A DNA stretch of 64,000 bases from an uncultured Riemerella sp. (GTDB taxonomy: Bacteria > Bacteroidota > Bacteroidia > Flavobacteriales > Weeksellaceae): contig CALHQK010000095.1 in the NCBI GenBank assembly GCA_938037185.1, positions 1-64,000 on the forward strand, in the 5' to 3' direction. This document shows, one piece after another, positions 36,182 to 43,910 of the stretch. The notes below the pieces were generated by a model. The model did not search any database. It had not been told where the DNA came from and was given only the letters and a program-made list of their open reading frames with translations. The position numbers and the translations under genes were made by a program. Each line of letters opens with the position of its first letter. Position 1 is the stretch's first letter.

Positions 36182-36586
36182 TTAGTTTCCTCTGTAAGTA
36201 GAATAGCCATACGGAGACAATGTAATCGGGATATGGTAATGCTGAGTATCCTTTATCTCAAAAACTACTTCTATAAAAGGGTAAAAAGTTTTTTGTTTCA
36301 ATCGCTCAAAATAAGGGACAATATGAAAAGTAAGTTTATAGATTCCGTTATTATTTTTACCCGATTCCTCTTTCAAAAATTCCTTAATTCTCCCATTATT
36401 ATCCGTGTATTTTTCGTCTATCACTACCCAATTTTGATTTTTATCTTGCTTGGATAAACTTATTTTTACATTCGGAGCAGGTTTTCCTTGTGAAATATCC
36501 AAAATATGACTTGACAATTGATATTTTTCTTGCGCCTGAATAAATGAGCTGAAAAACAACAGCGACATTAAAATTATATTTCTCAT
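36182..36586 (-). CDS. 5-hydroxyisourate hydrolase with signal peptide (transthyretin-like)
   Basis: A 134-residue protein of the transthyretin/HIUase family, which opens 5-hydroxyisourate to OHCU after uricase. A signal peptide (MRNIILMSLLFFSSFIQAQ) sends it out of the cytosol. The family marks are SSHILDISQGKPAPNVKI (about 24-41) and the C-terminal SPYGYSTYRGN; the usual ending is YRGS, so the final Asn is unusual. It lies inside a glycan operon, 16 bases after a GT2 gene, and no uricase or OHCU decarboxylase is nearby. Its real role may differ from purine breakdown. Confidence 0.85.
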   Translation of the reverse strand: MRNIILMSLLFFSSFIQAQEKYQLSSHILDISQGKPAPNVKISLSKQDKNQNWVVIDEKYTDNNGRIKEFLKEESGKNNNGIYKLTFHIVPYFERLKQKTFYPFIEVVFEIKDTQHYHIPITLSPYGYSTYRGN

Positions 36587-36602
36587 TTTTATATATTTTT
36601 AT

Positions 36603-37529
36603 TTACAAATTCTCTTCTTGAATGATATAACTTGGTCTTTCTTTGGTTTGTTTAAAGATTTTTCCGATATAAATTCCGATAATTCCTAAGATAATGAGTT
36701 GCAAACCTCCAAAAAATACGATGGTCATTATCAGAGATGCCCAGCCCGATATCTCAGAGCCATTGATAAAAGCAAAAATCACATAAGGAATGTACAAAAC
36801 AGATAAACATGAAAAGAAAAAGCCCAAAAGCACCGCAAAATACAAGGGTTTCACACTAAAAGCCGTCACTCCTGCCAAAGCCAAATGAAGCATTTTTTTC
36901 ATCGTGTATTTGGTCTGTCCTGCAAAACGAGCTTGTGCCGTGTAAGGCAAATATACCTGCTGAAAGCCTACCCAAGGGACTATTCCACGCAGGAAAGGTT
37001 CGTTTTCGTTCATAGAGCGAATAACCTTTACCACTGCTTGGTCTAACAAACGAAAATCTGCCGAACCTTCTTTTATCTCAATATCGGAAAGTAAATTTAG
37101 AATTTTATAAAACTGTTGTGATGTTTGCTGTTTTTTCTTCGAAATTTCAGCAGGATAAGTCCGCAGTGTGGCTACCACTTGGTTGCCTTCTTCCCATTTC
37201 TGGATAAGTTCTGGAAGGAGAGCAGGCGGATGCTGTAAATCACAATCCATCGATATAACCGCATCGCCGAAAGCGTGGTCAAGCCCTGCTTTTACAGCTA
37301 GCTGATGCCCAAAATTCCGTGAAAATGAAATATATTTTACATTTTCATCCTCGCTGCTTAGTTTTTTTAGAACTTGAAGGGAATTGTCTGAACTTCCATC
37401 ATTTACATAAATCAAAGAATATGAATATTCTGGCAATTTTTCAGAAAAAACGCCCTTAATGGCCTCATACAGCGGAATAATATTTTCGCTTTCGTTATAA
37501 CATGGAACGATGATATCTATTTTCTTCAT
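36603..37529 (-). CDS. Glycosyltransferase family 2 with membrane tail
   Basis: A 308-residue GT-A enzyme of the dolichol-phosphate-mannose synthase/ArnC type, which transfers a sugar to polyprenyl phosphate. I use ATG 37529 (MKKIDIIVPCYNES); the upstream in-frame codon at 37538 is TTG. Motifs are DGSSDNSL, the metal-binding DCDLQHPP and the later RDxxxRG-like EPFLRGIVPWVG. Two C-terminal membrane helices (about 225-290) follow. It overlaps the GT87-like gene by 35 bases and probably supplies lipid-linked sugar to it. Confidence 0.9.
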   Translation of the reverse strand: MKKIDIIVPCYNESENIIPLYEAIKGVFSEKLPEYSYSLIYVNDGSSDNSLQVLKKLSSEDENVKYISFSRNFGHQLAVKAGLDHAFGDAVISMDCDLQHPPALLPELIQKWEEGNQVVATLRTYPAEISKKKQQTSQQFYKILNLLSDIEIKEGSADFRLLDQAVVKVIRSMNENEPFLRGIVPWVGFQQVYLPYTAQARFAGQTKYTMKKMLHLALAGVTAFSVKPLYFAVLLGFFFSCLSVLYIPYVIFAFINGSEISGWASLIMTIVFFGGLQLIILGIIGIYIGKIFKQTKERPSYIIQEENL

Positions 37530-38676
37530 TTTCTTCAAAATTTAAAAAACACATTTCCCAAATGATACTCAGCCAAATAAGCGCTGGTGGAACCGCCCGT
37601 AAAGAATACCGAATAATATAAGGCTCTTTCAGTGGTTTGAATATATCCGTCGGAGAAAGTGACGCTAAAATAGCTAAGGATAATAAAATGATTTTCAATG
37701 TTTTATTTTTATTTGGAGTAGAAACAAACCAAATGCCTATTCCTACATAAGCGATGATATAAGTGCTATTTTCTGTCCCTGTGCTGAACAAACAAAGAAA
37801 TATACTCACCGAAGCTAATAATAACAATCTGAACCTTATATTTTTATACGGATTTATTCGCAAATAAGGCAGTGCAAATAAAACTAGTCCAATAGCAATC
37901 ACCACCAAATTATTATTATAAATTCCCGTTCGCTGCAAAAATCCTAATAGAGAAAGATTTTGCAAATTATAATGCGAAGTATCTAAGTTTGAACCGTTTT
38001 TCTCCGAAAGAGAAATATACCATTCGTGATATTGAGAAATAACATAATCCGTTGAGGAATAAAGCATTGGCAAGCAAAACAACAACCCAAGCCACAGCAA
38101 TCCAGACCATACAAAACGCCATTTGTCTTTGGCAAAAAAGAAAAATGCCAGACCTACAATCCCGTAAAGTTTTGTTAAAAGCCCGATAACAATAAACAGC
38201 GTAGCCCAGTGGCTTTTCCCTTTTTCAATGAAAACAAACGCCCCCAAAAGCAGCGCTATAATGCTGATATTGAATTGCTGCATCGCTGCTGCAGTATATA
38301 AATCGTGAGTAGAGATGAATAAAACGCTTATAATTGCCCATTTAGGGAGAGGAAGTTGGCGAATAGCCCAATACAAAAACGCTGAATTAGCCAAAATCCA
38401 TAACGAACAGCCAAGCCAATTAGGCAAAACAGCAAAAGGCGCTATAATCCCGCTGAAAAATATCCCATAATGATTCATATCAAAATATTCCTCCGGATAT
38501 GGAACATAAAGCGGAAGCTGCTGTATCGTATGCCAGAAAACTCCTTTGAATATCAGATAGTTATTGTGCTTTTCTGGTCGAAAAGCCGTCTGGAGAACAG
38601 CCACCAATGACAATCCAAACCACAAAGCAGTAATAAAACGATAATTCTGAAAGAACTTTTTTATCATTAAATTCAT
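37495..38676 (-). CDS. GT87/DUF2029-like polyprenyl-sugar glycosyltransferase
   Basis: A 393-residue polytopic inner-membrane protein with about nine hydrophobic segments and the external loop that carries catalytic Asp in this class (VPYPEEYFDMNHYGIFFSGI, about 55-75). This plan is that of GT87/mannosyltransferase-like GT-C enzymes, which use polyprenyl-phosphate sugars outside the membrane. It heads the five-gene operon and overlaps GT2. A promoter-like TATATTTG lies at 38859-38866. Confidence 0.8.
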   Translation of the reverse strand: MNLMIKKFFQNYRFITALWFGLSLVAVLQTAFRPEKHNNYLIFKGVFWHTIQQLPLYVPYPEEYFDMNHYGIFFSGIIAPFAVLPNWLGCSLWILANSAFLYWAIRQLPLPKWAIISVLFISTHDLYTAAAMQQFNISIIALLLGAFVFIEKGKSHWATLFIVIGLLTKLYGIVGLAFFFFAKDKWRFVWSGLLWLGLLFCLPMLYSSTDYVISQYHEWYISLSEKNGSNLDTSHYNLQNLSLLGFLQRTGIYNNNLVVIAIGLVLFALPYLRINPYKNIRFRLLLLASVSIFLCLFSTGTENSTYIIAYVGIGIWFVSTPNKNKTLKIILLSLAILASLSPTDIFKPLKEPYIIRYSLRAVPPALIWLSIIWEMCFLNFEENEENRYHRSML

Positions 38677-38953
38677 AAAATTTAGCTAAACGGAGCGAAG
38701 ATACGAATAAATGAGATTAAAATCGTCCTTTAATTTTAATTTTTTCAGCTAACTCACCTTCTTTCCAATCGCTTTATTCTAAAAATGGAATCCCATTCGC
38801 CAAATTTCTAATAATATTTTGTTTTATTAAATTAACTTTTCCCTTCTTTAATAGTTTGCAAATATACTCCCCTATTTATTATCTATATTTAAATCTTTTG
38901 TGAGTACTTCGCTAAATTCCTCTACATCTTTCACTCCTTTGGTTATTAAATTT
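38677..38953 (-). other. AT-rich gap with possible gene remnants
   Basis: The minus strand holds open pieces that read like coding sequence but lack starts. One ends at a TAG near 38876 (NGSENLITKGVKDVEE...NIDNK), another ends at a TAA near 38780 (KQNIIRNLANGIPFLE), and a third in the same frame (SDWKEGELAEKIKIKGRF) follows. They may be scraps of a lost gene. The GT87 promoter candidate also lies here. Confidence 0.4.
38859..38866 (-). promoter_or_regulatory. -7 element upstream of the glycan operon
   Basis: TATATTTG on the minus strand, matching TAnnTTTG, about 180 bases before the GT87 gene. No good -33 element was seen. Confidence 0.35.
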
Positions 38954-39235
38954 TCACTTCCATTCACTATAAATTTGATACATAAAATACAGCCCTATTC
39001 CCATAAAAAACAACCCTCCTAAAAATCCTATAAAACGGGCAGTATCCCTCCCCATATAGCGGCTTATCTGCCCCATAGTCCAGTTGTTTTGATAATGTTC
39101 ATCAGGTTCATACAACCAGTCCCAGTCCTTTACTGCTCCCAAAACCAAACAAACCCCAAAGACAAAAGACATAAGCGAAAGCACTCCCCCAAATGCTAAA
39201 GGATTTTCTTTTATCCAATTTTTCAGCTCTTCCAT
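38954..39235 (-). CDS. Small two-helix membrane protein, unknown
   Basis: A 93-residue protein. I use ATG 39235 (MEELKNWIKENP); the upstream in-frame codon is TTG. Two hydrophobic segments (about 14-34 and 68-88) flank a loop with several Trp and Asp residues (KDWDWLYEPDEHYQNNW). No family was recognised. It follows the dapD terminator region and so has separate expression. Confidence 0.65.
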   Translation of the reverse strand: MEELKNWIKENPLAFGGVLSLMSFVFGVCLVLGAVKDWDWLYEPDEHYQNNWTMGQISRYMGRDTARFIGFLGGLFFMGIGLYFMYQIYSEWK

Positions 39236-39257
39236 GTTCTCTATTTTTTTTAACAAA

Positions 39258-39281
39258 AAAGCGCCCTAATTAGAGCGCTTT
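39258..39281 (-). terminator. Terminator of dapD
   Basis: AAAGCGC (39258-39264) pairs with GCGCTTT (39275-39281), and an inner CTAATTAG can pair further. On the minus strand a T run (TTTTTTG) follows. Confidence 0.8.
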
Positions 39282-39288
39282 AAATATA

Positions 39289-40101
39289 TTATACAGAAAC
39301 ATTATTTTCTCTAAGAGCATCATTCAGAGAGGTTTTCTTATCCGTAGATTCCTTTCTCTTACCAATAATCAAAGCGCATGGCACCTGATATTCTCCAGCT
39401 GGGAATTTTTTGGTGTAGCTCCCTGGTATCACTACCGAACGAGCTGGAACTCTGCCTTTTAGCTCCACAGGTTCATTTCCTGTCACATCTATAATTTTAG
39501 TAGATGCTGTAAGAACTACATTCGCTCCCAAAACTGCTTCTTTCTCCACACGAACCCCCTCTACTACTATACATCTAGAGCCCACAAAAACATCATCTTC
39601 TATAATCACAGGAGCAGCCTGTAATGGCTCTAAAACCCCACCGATACCTACTCCACCGCTCAGATGCACATTTTTACCAATCTGAGCACAGCTACCCACT
39701 GTAGCCCATGTATCCACCATAGTTCCGCTGTCTACATATGCCCCGATATTCACATAAGAAGGCATCAGAATAGCCCCCGAAGCGATAAAAGCACCCTCTC
39801 TCGCCACTGCATGAGGAACAACACGAACCCCCTTCTCTGCATAGTTTTTCTTTAATGGAATTTTATCATGAAACTCAAAAGGCCCCACCTCTATCGTTTT
39901 CATCTGCTGGATAGGGAAATACATCACCACTGCTTTTTTCACCCATTCATTCACCTGCCATCCATCAGAAACAGGCTCTGCTACTCTTATTTTTCCTAAA
40001 TCTAATTCACAGATTACAGAGCGAACAGCCTCCTGATAATCAGCTTGTTTTAGTAATTCTCTATTCTCCCAAGCTTCTTCTATTTTTTGTTGTAAACTCA
40101 T
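39289..40101 (-). CDS. dapD: 2,3,4,5-tetrahydropyridine-2,6-dicarboxylate N-succinyltransferase
   Basis: A 270-residue cytosolic trimeric transferase of the succinylase branch of lysine and diaminopimelate synthesis. It shows the left-handed beta-helix hexapeptide pattern from about 100 to 220 (VVPHAVAREGAFIASGAILM, IGAYVDSGTMVDTWATVGS, IGKNVHLSGGVGIGG). The VDTWATVG and GVLEPLQA stretches are typical of DapD. The end INxxLRENNVSV is that of the flavobacterial form. Length agrees with the family. Confidence 0.95.
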   Translation of the reverse strand: MSLQQKIEEAWENRELLKQADYQEAVRSVICELDLGKIRVAEPVSDGWQVNEWVKKAVVMYFPIQQMKTIEVGPFEFHDKIPLKKNYAEKGVRVVPHAVAREGAFIASGAILMPSYVNIGAYVDSGTMVDTWATVGSCAQIGKNVHLSGGVGIGGVLEPLQAAPVIIEDDVFVGSRCIVVEGVRVEKEAVLGANVVLTASTKIIDVTGNEPVELKGRVPARSVVIPGSYTKKFPAGEYQVPCALIIGKRKESTDKKTSLNDALRENNVSV

Positions 40102-40144
40102 TTTTTATTACTAATTAAAATTTATATAATTCAAAAATCACATT

Positions 40145-40684
40145 TTAAAGAACTCTTCTCGCAAAAAGAAAAGCCTTATCCCAATAGGTTTCATCGAGAG
40201 AAGAAATAATCACACCTTTACTCGTAGAAGCATGGATAAATTTAATTTCTCCATCATCCGTTATCGTATGAACTATCCCCACATGAGAAACCCTCTTCCC
40301 TCCAGCAGTAGCAAAGAACAATAAATCACCGTGTTTTACCTCTCGGATGCTTACTTCTCTGCCCTCTTTCGCTTGGTCGGAGGAGCGTCTGGTCAGCTTT
40401 ATATCATTCTCTGCGAAGACCGTATTCACAAAACCAGAACAGTCAAATCCAGAAGATGTCATTCCGCCAGGTTTATACGGCGCACCTAAATACTTTTCGG
40501 CATCAGAAAGGATATTCCCTGCCTGAGTGTTATTATTTCTGTTTGAACTGACTTTAACATCAGCATGTTTTGTCCCTGCTGATGGTTTTTTGTAAGTTGT
40601 TGTTTTACTTATTCTTACCGGATGAGCCGTTCCGCAAGAATATAAAAATACAGAAGCGGCAAATAAAATCAAAATATTTTTCAT
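40145..40684 (-). CDS. NlpC/P60 (C40) peptidase lipoprotein
   Basis: A 179-residue cell-wall peptidase from ATG 40684 (MKNILILF); a longer frame from 40720 adds a second hydrophobic start and is less likely. The lipobox LYSC places the lipid at Cys17. The C40 domain (about 70-179) carries catalytic Cys in GFDCSGFVN, His in VSHVGIVH and the third polar site in FIHAST. Such enzymes cut D-glutamyl-meso-diaminopimelate bonds in stem peptides. It is monocistronic here. Confidence 0.92.
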   Translation of the reverse strand: MKNILILFAASVFLYSCGTAHPVRISKTTTYKKPSAGTKHADVKVSSNRNNNTQAGNILSDAEKYLGAPYKPGGMTSSGFDCSGFVNTVFAENDIKLTRRSSDQAKEGREVSIREVKHGDLLFFATAGGKRVSHVGIVHTITDDGEIKFIHASTSKGVIISSLDETYWDKAFLFARRVL

Positions 40685-40729
40685 AATTGTCAAAAATAGA
40701 AAAATAATTAATCTTATCAAAGTTTTTAT

Positions 40730-40737
40730 TAAATTTG
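40730..40737 (+). promoter_or_regulatory. -7 element for pepE
   Basis: TAAATTTG fits TAnnTTTG, 50 bases before the pepE ATG. The -33 element is unclear. Confidence 0.4.
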
Positions 40738-40787
40738 GGCTGATTTAATTCTAAATTCAACTTAAATAATATAAAAAATCAATAAAA

Positions 40788-41480
40788 ATGAACATTATTT
40801 TGGCTTCCACTTCCACGCTTTTTGGCGGAAAATATTTAGAGTATTTAAAGGATGAAATTATAAATCTCTACGCAGGGATAGATGAAATTTTATTTATTCC
40901 CTTTGCCCGTCCCAGCGGGATTTCGCATGAAGAATATACTGATAAAGCTCGGGTATTTTTCAGCTCAATCGGGATAAAAGTAAAAGGGCTTCACGAATTT
41001 GAAAATAAAAAAGAAGCCGTAAATCAAGCCAAGGCCTATTTCACAGGAGGAGGAAATACTTTTTTGTTAGTTAAAACGCTGCATGAGTTAGGCTTAATGC
41101 CAGTTTTAAAGCAAAATATAGAAAGTGGAAAACCCTACCTCGGATGCAGTGCGGGAAGCAATATTGGCGGAATTAATATGAAAACGACCAACGATATGCC
41201 CATTGTCTATCCTCCGAGTTTTGATTGCATGGCGCTCGTTCCTTTCAATATAAATCCGCATTATCTTGACCCCAACCCAGATTTGAAGCACAACGGCGAA
41301 ACCAGAGAAACCCGCATAAAGGAGTTTTTGACACAAAATGACACTAAAGTTATCGGGCTTCGGGAAGGAAACTGGATTAGAAAAATAAATAATAAAATCA
41401 CAGTGGAAGGCCCCCAGTTCACACGAATTTTTGAAAAGGGAAAAGACCCCTACGAAATTAAAAGCGGAAGCGAATTGTAA
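40788..41480 (+). CDS. pepE: Peptidase E (alpha-aspartyl dipeptidase)
   Basis: A 230-residue cytosolic serine peptidase of family S51 that cleaves Asp-X dipeptides. The nucleophile elbow is LGCSAGSNI (Ser near 122), preceded by FTGGGNTF (about 85-92). The conserved INPHYLDP (about 160-167) supplies His and Asp. Length and order agree with E. coli PepE. It is monocistronic. Confidence 0.93.
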   Translation: MNIILASTSTLFGGKYLEYLKDEIINLYAGIDEILFIPFARPSGISHEEYTDKARVFFSSIGIKVKGLHEFENKKEAVNQAKAYFTGGGNTFLLVKTLHELGLMPVLKQNIESGKPYLGCSAGSNIGGINMKTTNDMPIVYPPSFDCMALVPFNINPHYLDPNPDLKHNGETRETRIKEFLTQNDTKVIGLREGNWIRKINNKITVEGPQFTRIFEKGKDPYEIKSGSEL

Positions 41481-41495
41481 TTTTATTTTCACATA

Positions 41496-41514
41496 ATTTA
41501 GATTTAATCTAAAT
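41496..41514. promoter_or_regulatory. 19-bp dyad operator candidate
   Basis: ATTTAGATT-T-AATCTAAAT is a perfect 9+9 palindrome. It lies just upstream of TATATTTG (41521-41528), where the -33 region of the cupin promoter would be. The position fits a repressor or activator site. It resembles Rrf2- or DtxR-type dyads in style, but the regulator is not identified and none is encoded nearby. Confidence 0.65.
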
Positions 41515-41520
41515 AAATTA

Positions 41521-41528
41521 TATATTTG
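41521..41528 (+). promoter_or_regulatory. -7 element for the cupin-methyltransferase pair
   Basis: TATATTTG, matching TAnnTTTG, 27 bases before the cupin ATG at 41556 and 6 bases after the dyad. Confidence 0.6.
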
Positions 41529-41555
41529 CAGTTCTTTAATCATAACATTTATAAG

Positions 41556-41897
41556 ATGAAAACAGCATCAATTTATCAAGATTTAGAATTTAACGAAAAT
41601 AAACCAGCTATTAAAGTTCTTTTAGAAACTGATTTTACCAAAGAAATTCGAATTTTGCTGAACAAAGGACAGGAAATGAAAGAACATCAAACGCCCTATC
41701 CTATTGTGGTAGAGTTAGTTTCAGGGGCAATTATCTTCGGTGTAGAAGGGAAAGAATATGATATAGAAAAAGGCGGCCTTCTGACTTTAGCAGGAGGTAT
41801 ACCGCACCACCTAATCGCCAAGGAAGAAAGTATCGTTCGCCTAACACTAAGTAAATCAGACTCTTCTGCAAGAGTGGAAGATGTAGCTAAAAAATAA
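41556..41897 (+). CDS. Small cupin-domain protein
   Basis: A 113-residue single-domain cupin. I use the ATG at 41556 (MKTASIYQDLEF), because the earlier in-frame codon is TTG and lies in the -7 element. The cupin motifs are loose: MKEHQTPYPIVVELVSG (about 45-62, one His) and LLTLAGGIPHHLIAKEES (about 78-95, two His), enough for a metal site. It is followed after 3 bases by a methyltransferase, so the two are co-transcribed and probably act together in an unknown stress or metabolite response. Confidence 0.85.
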   Translation: MKTASIYQDLEFNENKPAIKVLLETDFTKEIRILLNKGQEMKEHQTPYPIVVELVSGAIIFGVEGKEYDIEKGGLLTLAGGIPHHLIAKEESIVRLTLSKSDSSARVEDVAKK

Positions 41898-41900
41898 AAT

Positions 41901-42677
41901 ATGAAAGACCAACATATGAACCCTCAGCAGGGACACTGGATTTTAGCAAAAATGGGAAAAAAAGTTCTTCGCCCAGGAGGAAAAGAACTCAGCCTTAAAA
42001 TGATTGAAAATCTAAACATTACATCAAATGATGATATCGTTGAATTTGCGCCGGGGCTTGGTTTTACCGCTGAAATTACTTTGGCAAAAAAGCCTAAAAG
42101 TTACACTGGTGTAGAGCTGAATGAGGAAGCTGCCGAAATTCTAAAAAATAAACTGAAAGGCGATAATGTGAGGATTATTATTGGCAATGCAGCCCAATCG
42201 ACATTGGAAGATGAAAGCGTAACAAAAGTCTATGGAGAGGCGATGCTGACAATGCATGCAGACCACAGAAAATCAGAAATCATAAGGGAAGCCCACAGAA
42301 TACTAAAACCAGGTGGAATATATGCAATCCACGAACTTGGGCTTACTCCAGATGACATAAGCTCTGAGAAAAAAAGCCACATTCAGCAGGAACTGGCAAA
42401 GGCTATAAAAGTAAATGCAAGACCACTTACCGCGAGTGAATGGACAGAACTGCTGGAACAAGAAGGTTTTTTGGTAAAAAAAATAGAAACCAATCCTATG
42501 CACCTTTTAGAGCCTAAAAGAATGATAGATGATGAAGGGTTTTTCCGCACATTGAAAATTGTATTTAATATCTTAACAAATCCTTCTGCACGAAAGAGAA
42601 TTTTAGCAATGAGAAAGGTTTTCAGAACCTACCAAAATCATTTAAATGCCGTAGCCATCATTGCTGAAAAGAAATAA
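41901..42677 (+). CDS. Class I SAM-dependent methyltransferase
   Basis: A 258-residue cytosolic small-molecule methyltransferase. The SAM site begins IVEFAPGLGF (about 45-54), then the acidic end of beta-2 in YTGVELNEEA, and motif IV-like VYGEAMLTMHAD, with post-motif HRILKPGGIYAIHEL. The substrate is unknown. It shares a promoter with the cupin 3 bases upstream. The convergent terminator with ppa follows. Confidence 0.88.
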   Translation: MKDQHMNPQQGHWILAKMGKKVLRPGGKELSLKMIENLNITSNDDIVEFAPGLGFTAEITLAKKPKSYTGVELNEEAAEILKNKLKGDNVRIIIGNAAQSTLEDESVTKVYGEAMLTMHADHRKSEIIREAHRILKPGGIYAIHELGLTPDDISSEKKSHIQQELAKAIKVNARPLTASEWTELLEQEGFLVKKIETNPMHLLEPKRMIDDEGFFRTLKIVFNILTNPSARKRILAMRKVFRTYQNHLNAVAIIAEKK

Positions 42678-42703
42678 TAAAAGGATTTTTCTTTATTTTA
42701 AAA

Positions 42704-42735
42704 AAAAAAGGATATTAAAATTAATATCCTTTTTT
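42704..42735. terminator. Bidirectional terminator between methyltransferase and ppa
   Basis: GGATATTAA (42710-42718) pairs with TTAATATCC (42721-42729), extended by six A-T pairs, flanked by A and T runs on either side. It ends both convergent genes. Confidence 0.88.
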
Positions 42736-42736
42736 A

Positions 42737-43348
42737 TTAGTTTTTATATTTTTCTTGATAATCTTCTTGAGATGCTTTGATAACTTCTTTTGCGTGTTTA
42801 GCATCATAGACTTCATCTATTCTGCATGCCACAGGCTCACCAGGAAGATTTTTATAAGTCAAAAAATAGTGCATTAGTCTATCTACTTCAGCCTTAGGAA
42901 GTTCTGAAATATCTTTGATATGTCCATAAGACTGGTCGCCTACTAATACAGCTACGATTTTATCATCAGCCTCGCCTTTGTCTATCATCTTAAACCCTCC
43001 GATTGGCACTGCTTCCAGCAAAATACCACCAACAGGAACATTATGGCTGCTCAATACACAGATATCTAGTGGATCGTGGTCTCCTTCCGTGATGTCTGAA
43101 GCGCCTCTTTTCACTGCAAGTTCCTTTACTCTATCATCGCAGTAAGTTCTTGGAACAAAGCCATATAAAGCAGGAATTATATTAGAAAACTTCTGCGGTC
43201 TGTCTACTTTTAGATGTCCGCTTTCTTTATCGATTTCATATTTAATAGTATCTGATGGAACTATTTCCACAAAAACATTAACTACATCTGGTGCTTTTTC
43301 CCCAGCTGAAATTCCATGCCAAGGATGTGCTTTAAAAGTTGGAATCAT
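42737..43348 (-). CDS. ppa: Inorganic pyrophosphatase, family I
   Basis: A 203-residue cytosolic enzyme that hydrolyses pyrophosphate and so drives biosynthetic reactions. The family I metal motif is visible as DPLDICVLS (about 92-100), after YGFVPRTYC (about 62-70), and VLVGDQSYGHI carries the later Asp. It is somewhat longer than E. coli Ppa (176). It begins 16 bases after the stop of the upstream membrane-protein gene and forms an operon with it. Confidence 0.95.
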   Translation of the reverse strand: MIPTFKAHPWHGISAGEKAPDVVNVFVEIVPSDTIKYEIDKESGHLKVDRPQKFSNIIPALYGFVPRTYCDDRVKELAVKRGASDITEGDHDPLDICVLSSHNVPVGGILLEAVPIGGFKMIDKGEADDKIVAVLVGDQSYGHIKDISELPKAEVDRLMHYFLTYKNLPGEPVACRIDEVYDAKHAKEVIKASQEDYQEKYKN

Positions 43349-43364
43349 TATACTATATTTATTT

Positions 43365-43874
43365 TTAAATTATTCTACTTATTTCATTTCTAAGGTTTTG
43401 GATAGTATCCGAGATGTAATCCTCGCCATCCAAATACCCCATCAAAAACAGAGTTTTAAACTCCTGTAAAGAAACATTCGGGCTGTTTTCCAAAGTCTTA
43501 TGGAGAAGCTGGAGAACATTATTTTTAGAATTTAAAATATTATTCCAAGAATCTTGGCTGATATAAAGCTGTTGTGAAGCGTTATACTCAAATTCCTCCA
43601 TAATATTTTTTTCCACTAAAAACACAAATTCCACAGCAGCCAATTCCTTGTCAAACTTCTGAACCAAGTTAGAAGGCTTCATTCTCTCCAAAAACAAAGT
43701 CATTCTTTCATACGCCTGCAATCTTATCTGCGCATTGGATTTCCCTGAAATAATGCTCAATTCTTTGTTTTTCAACTTAATGAACTGAAACACAAACTGT
43801 CTCAGCAATATCACAAAAGGAACTGCCACGATTAAAGCAAAACCGTAAGGCAGTAGGTTATCTAAATTGCTCAT
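43365..43874 (-). CDS. Membrane-anchored protein of unknown function
   Basis: A 169-residue protein with one N-terminal hydrophobic segment (about 10-30) and a helical soluble part facing the cytosol (charged side KLKNKE follows). Such proteins of about 170-180 residues occur widely in flavobacteria, but I cannot assign a role. It lies upstream of ppa as the first gene of a two-gene operon, with a TACATTTG element at 43896-43903. Confidence 0.75.
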   Translation of the reverse strand: MSNLDNLLPYGFALIVAVPFVILLRQFVFQFIKLKNKELSIISGKSNAQIRLQAYERMTLFLERMKPSNLVQKFDKELAAVEFVFLVEKNIMEEFEYNASQQLYISQDSWNNILNSKNNVLQLLHKTLENSPNVSLQEFKTLFLMGYLDGEDYISDTIQNLRNEISRII

Positions 43875-43895
43875 TTTTTAAAAATCAAAAGTGTG

Positions 43896-43903
43896 CAAAT
43901 GTA
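43896..43903 (-). promoter_or_regulatory. -7 element for the membrane protein-ppa operon
   Basis: TACATTTG on the minus strand fits TAnnTTTG, 22 bases before the ATG at 43874. A TTG lies 16 bases further upstream, inside the end of gpmI. Confidence 0.5.
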
Positions 43904-43910
43904 AGAAATT

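Noticed and set aside
41526..41555. TTG start ten codons upstream of the cupin
   Set aside because: The TTG is part of the -7 promoter element, so it would lie upstream of the transcript start.
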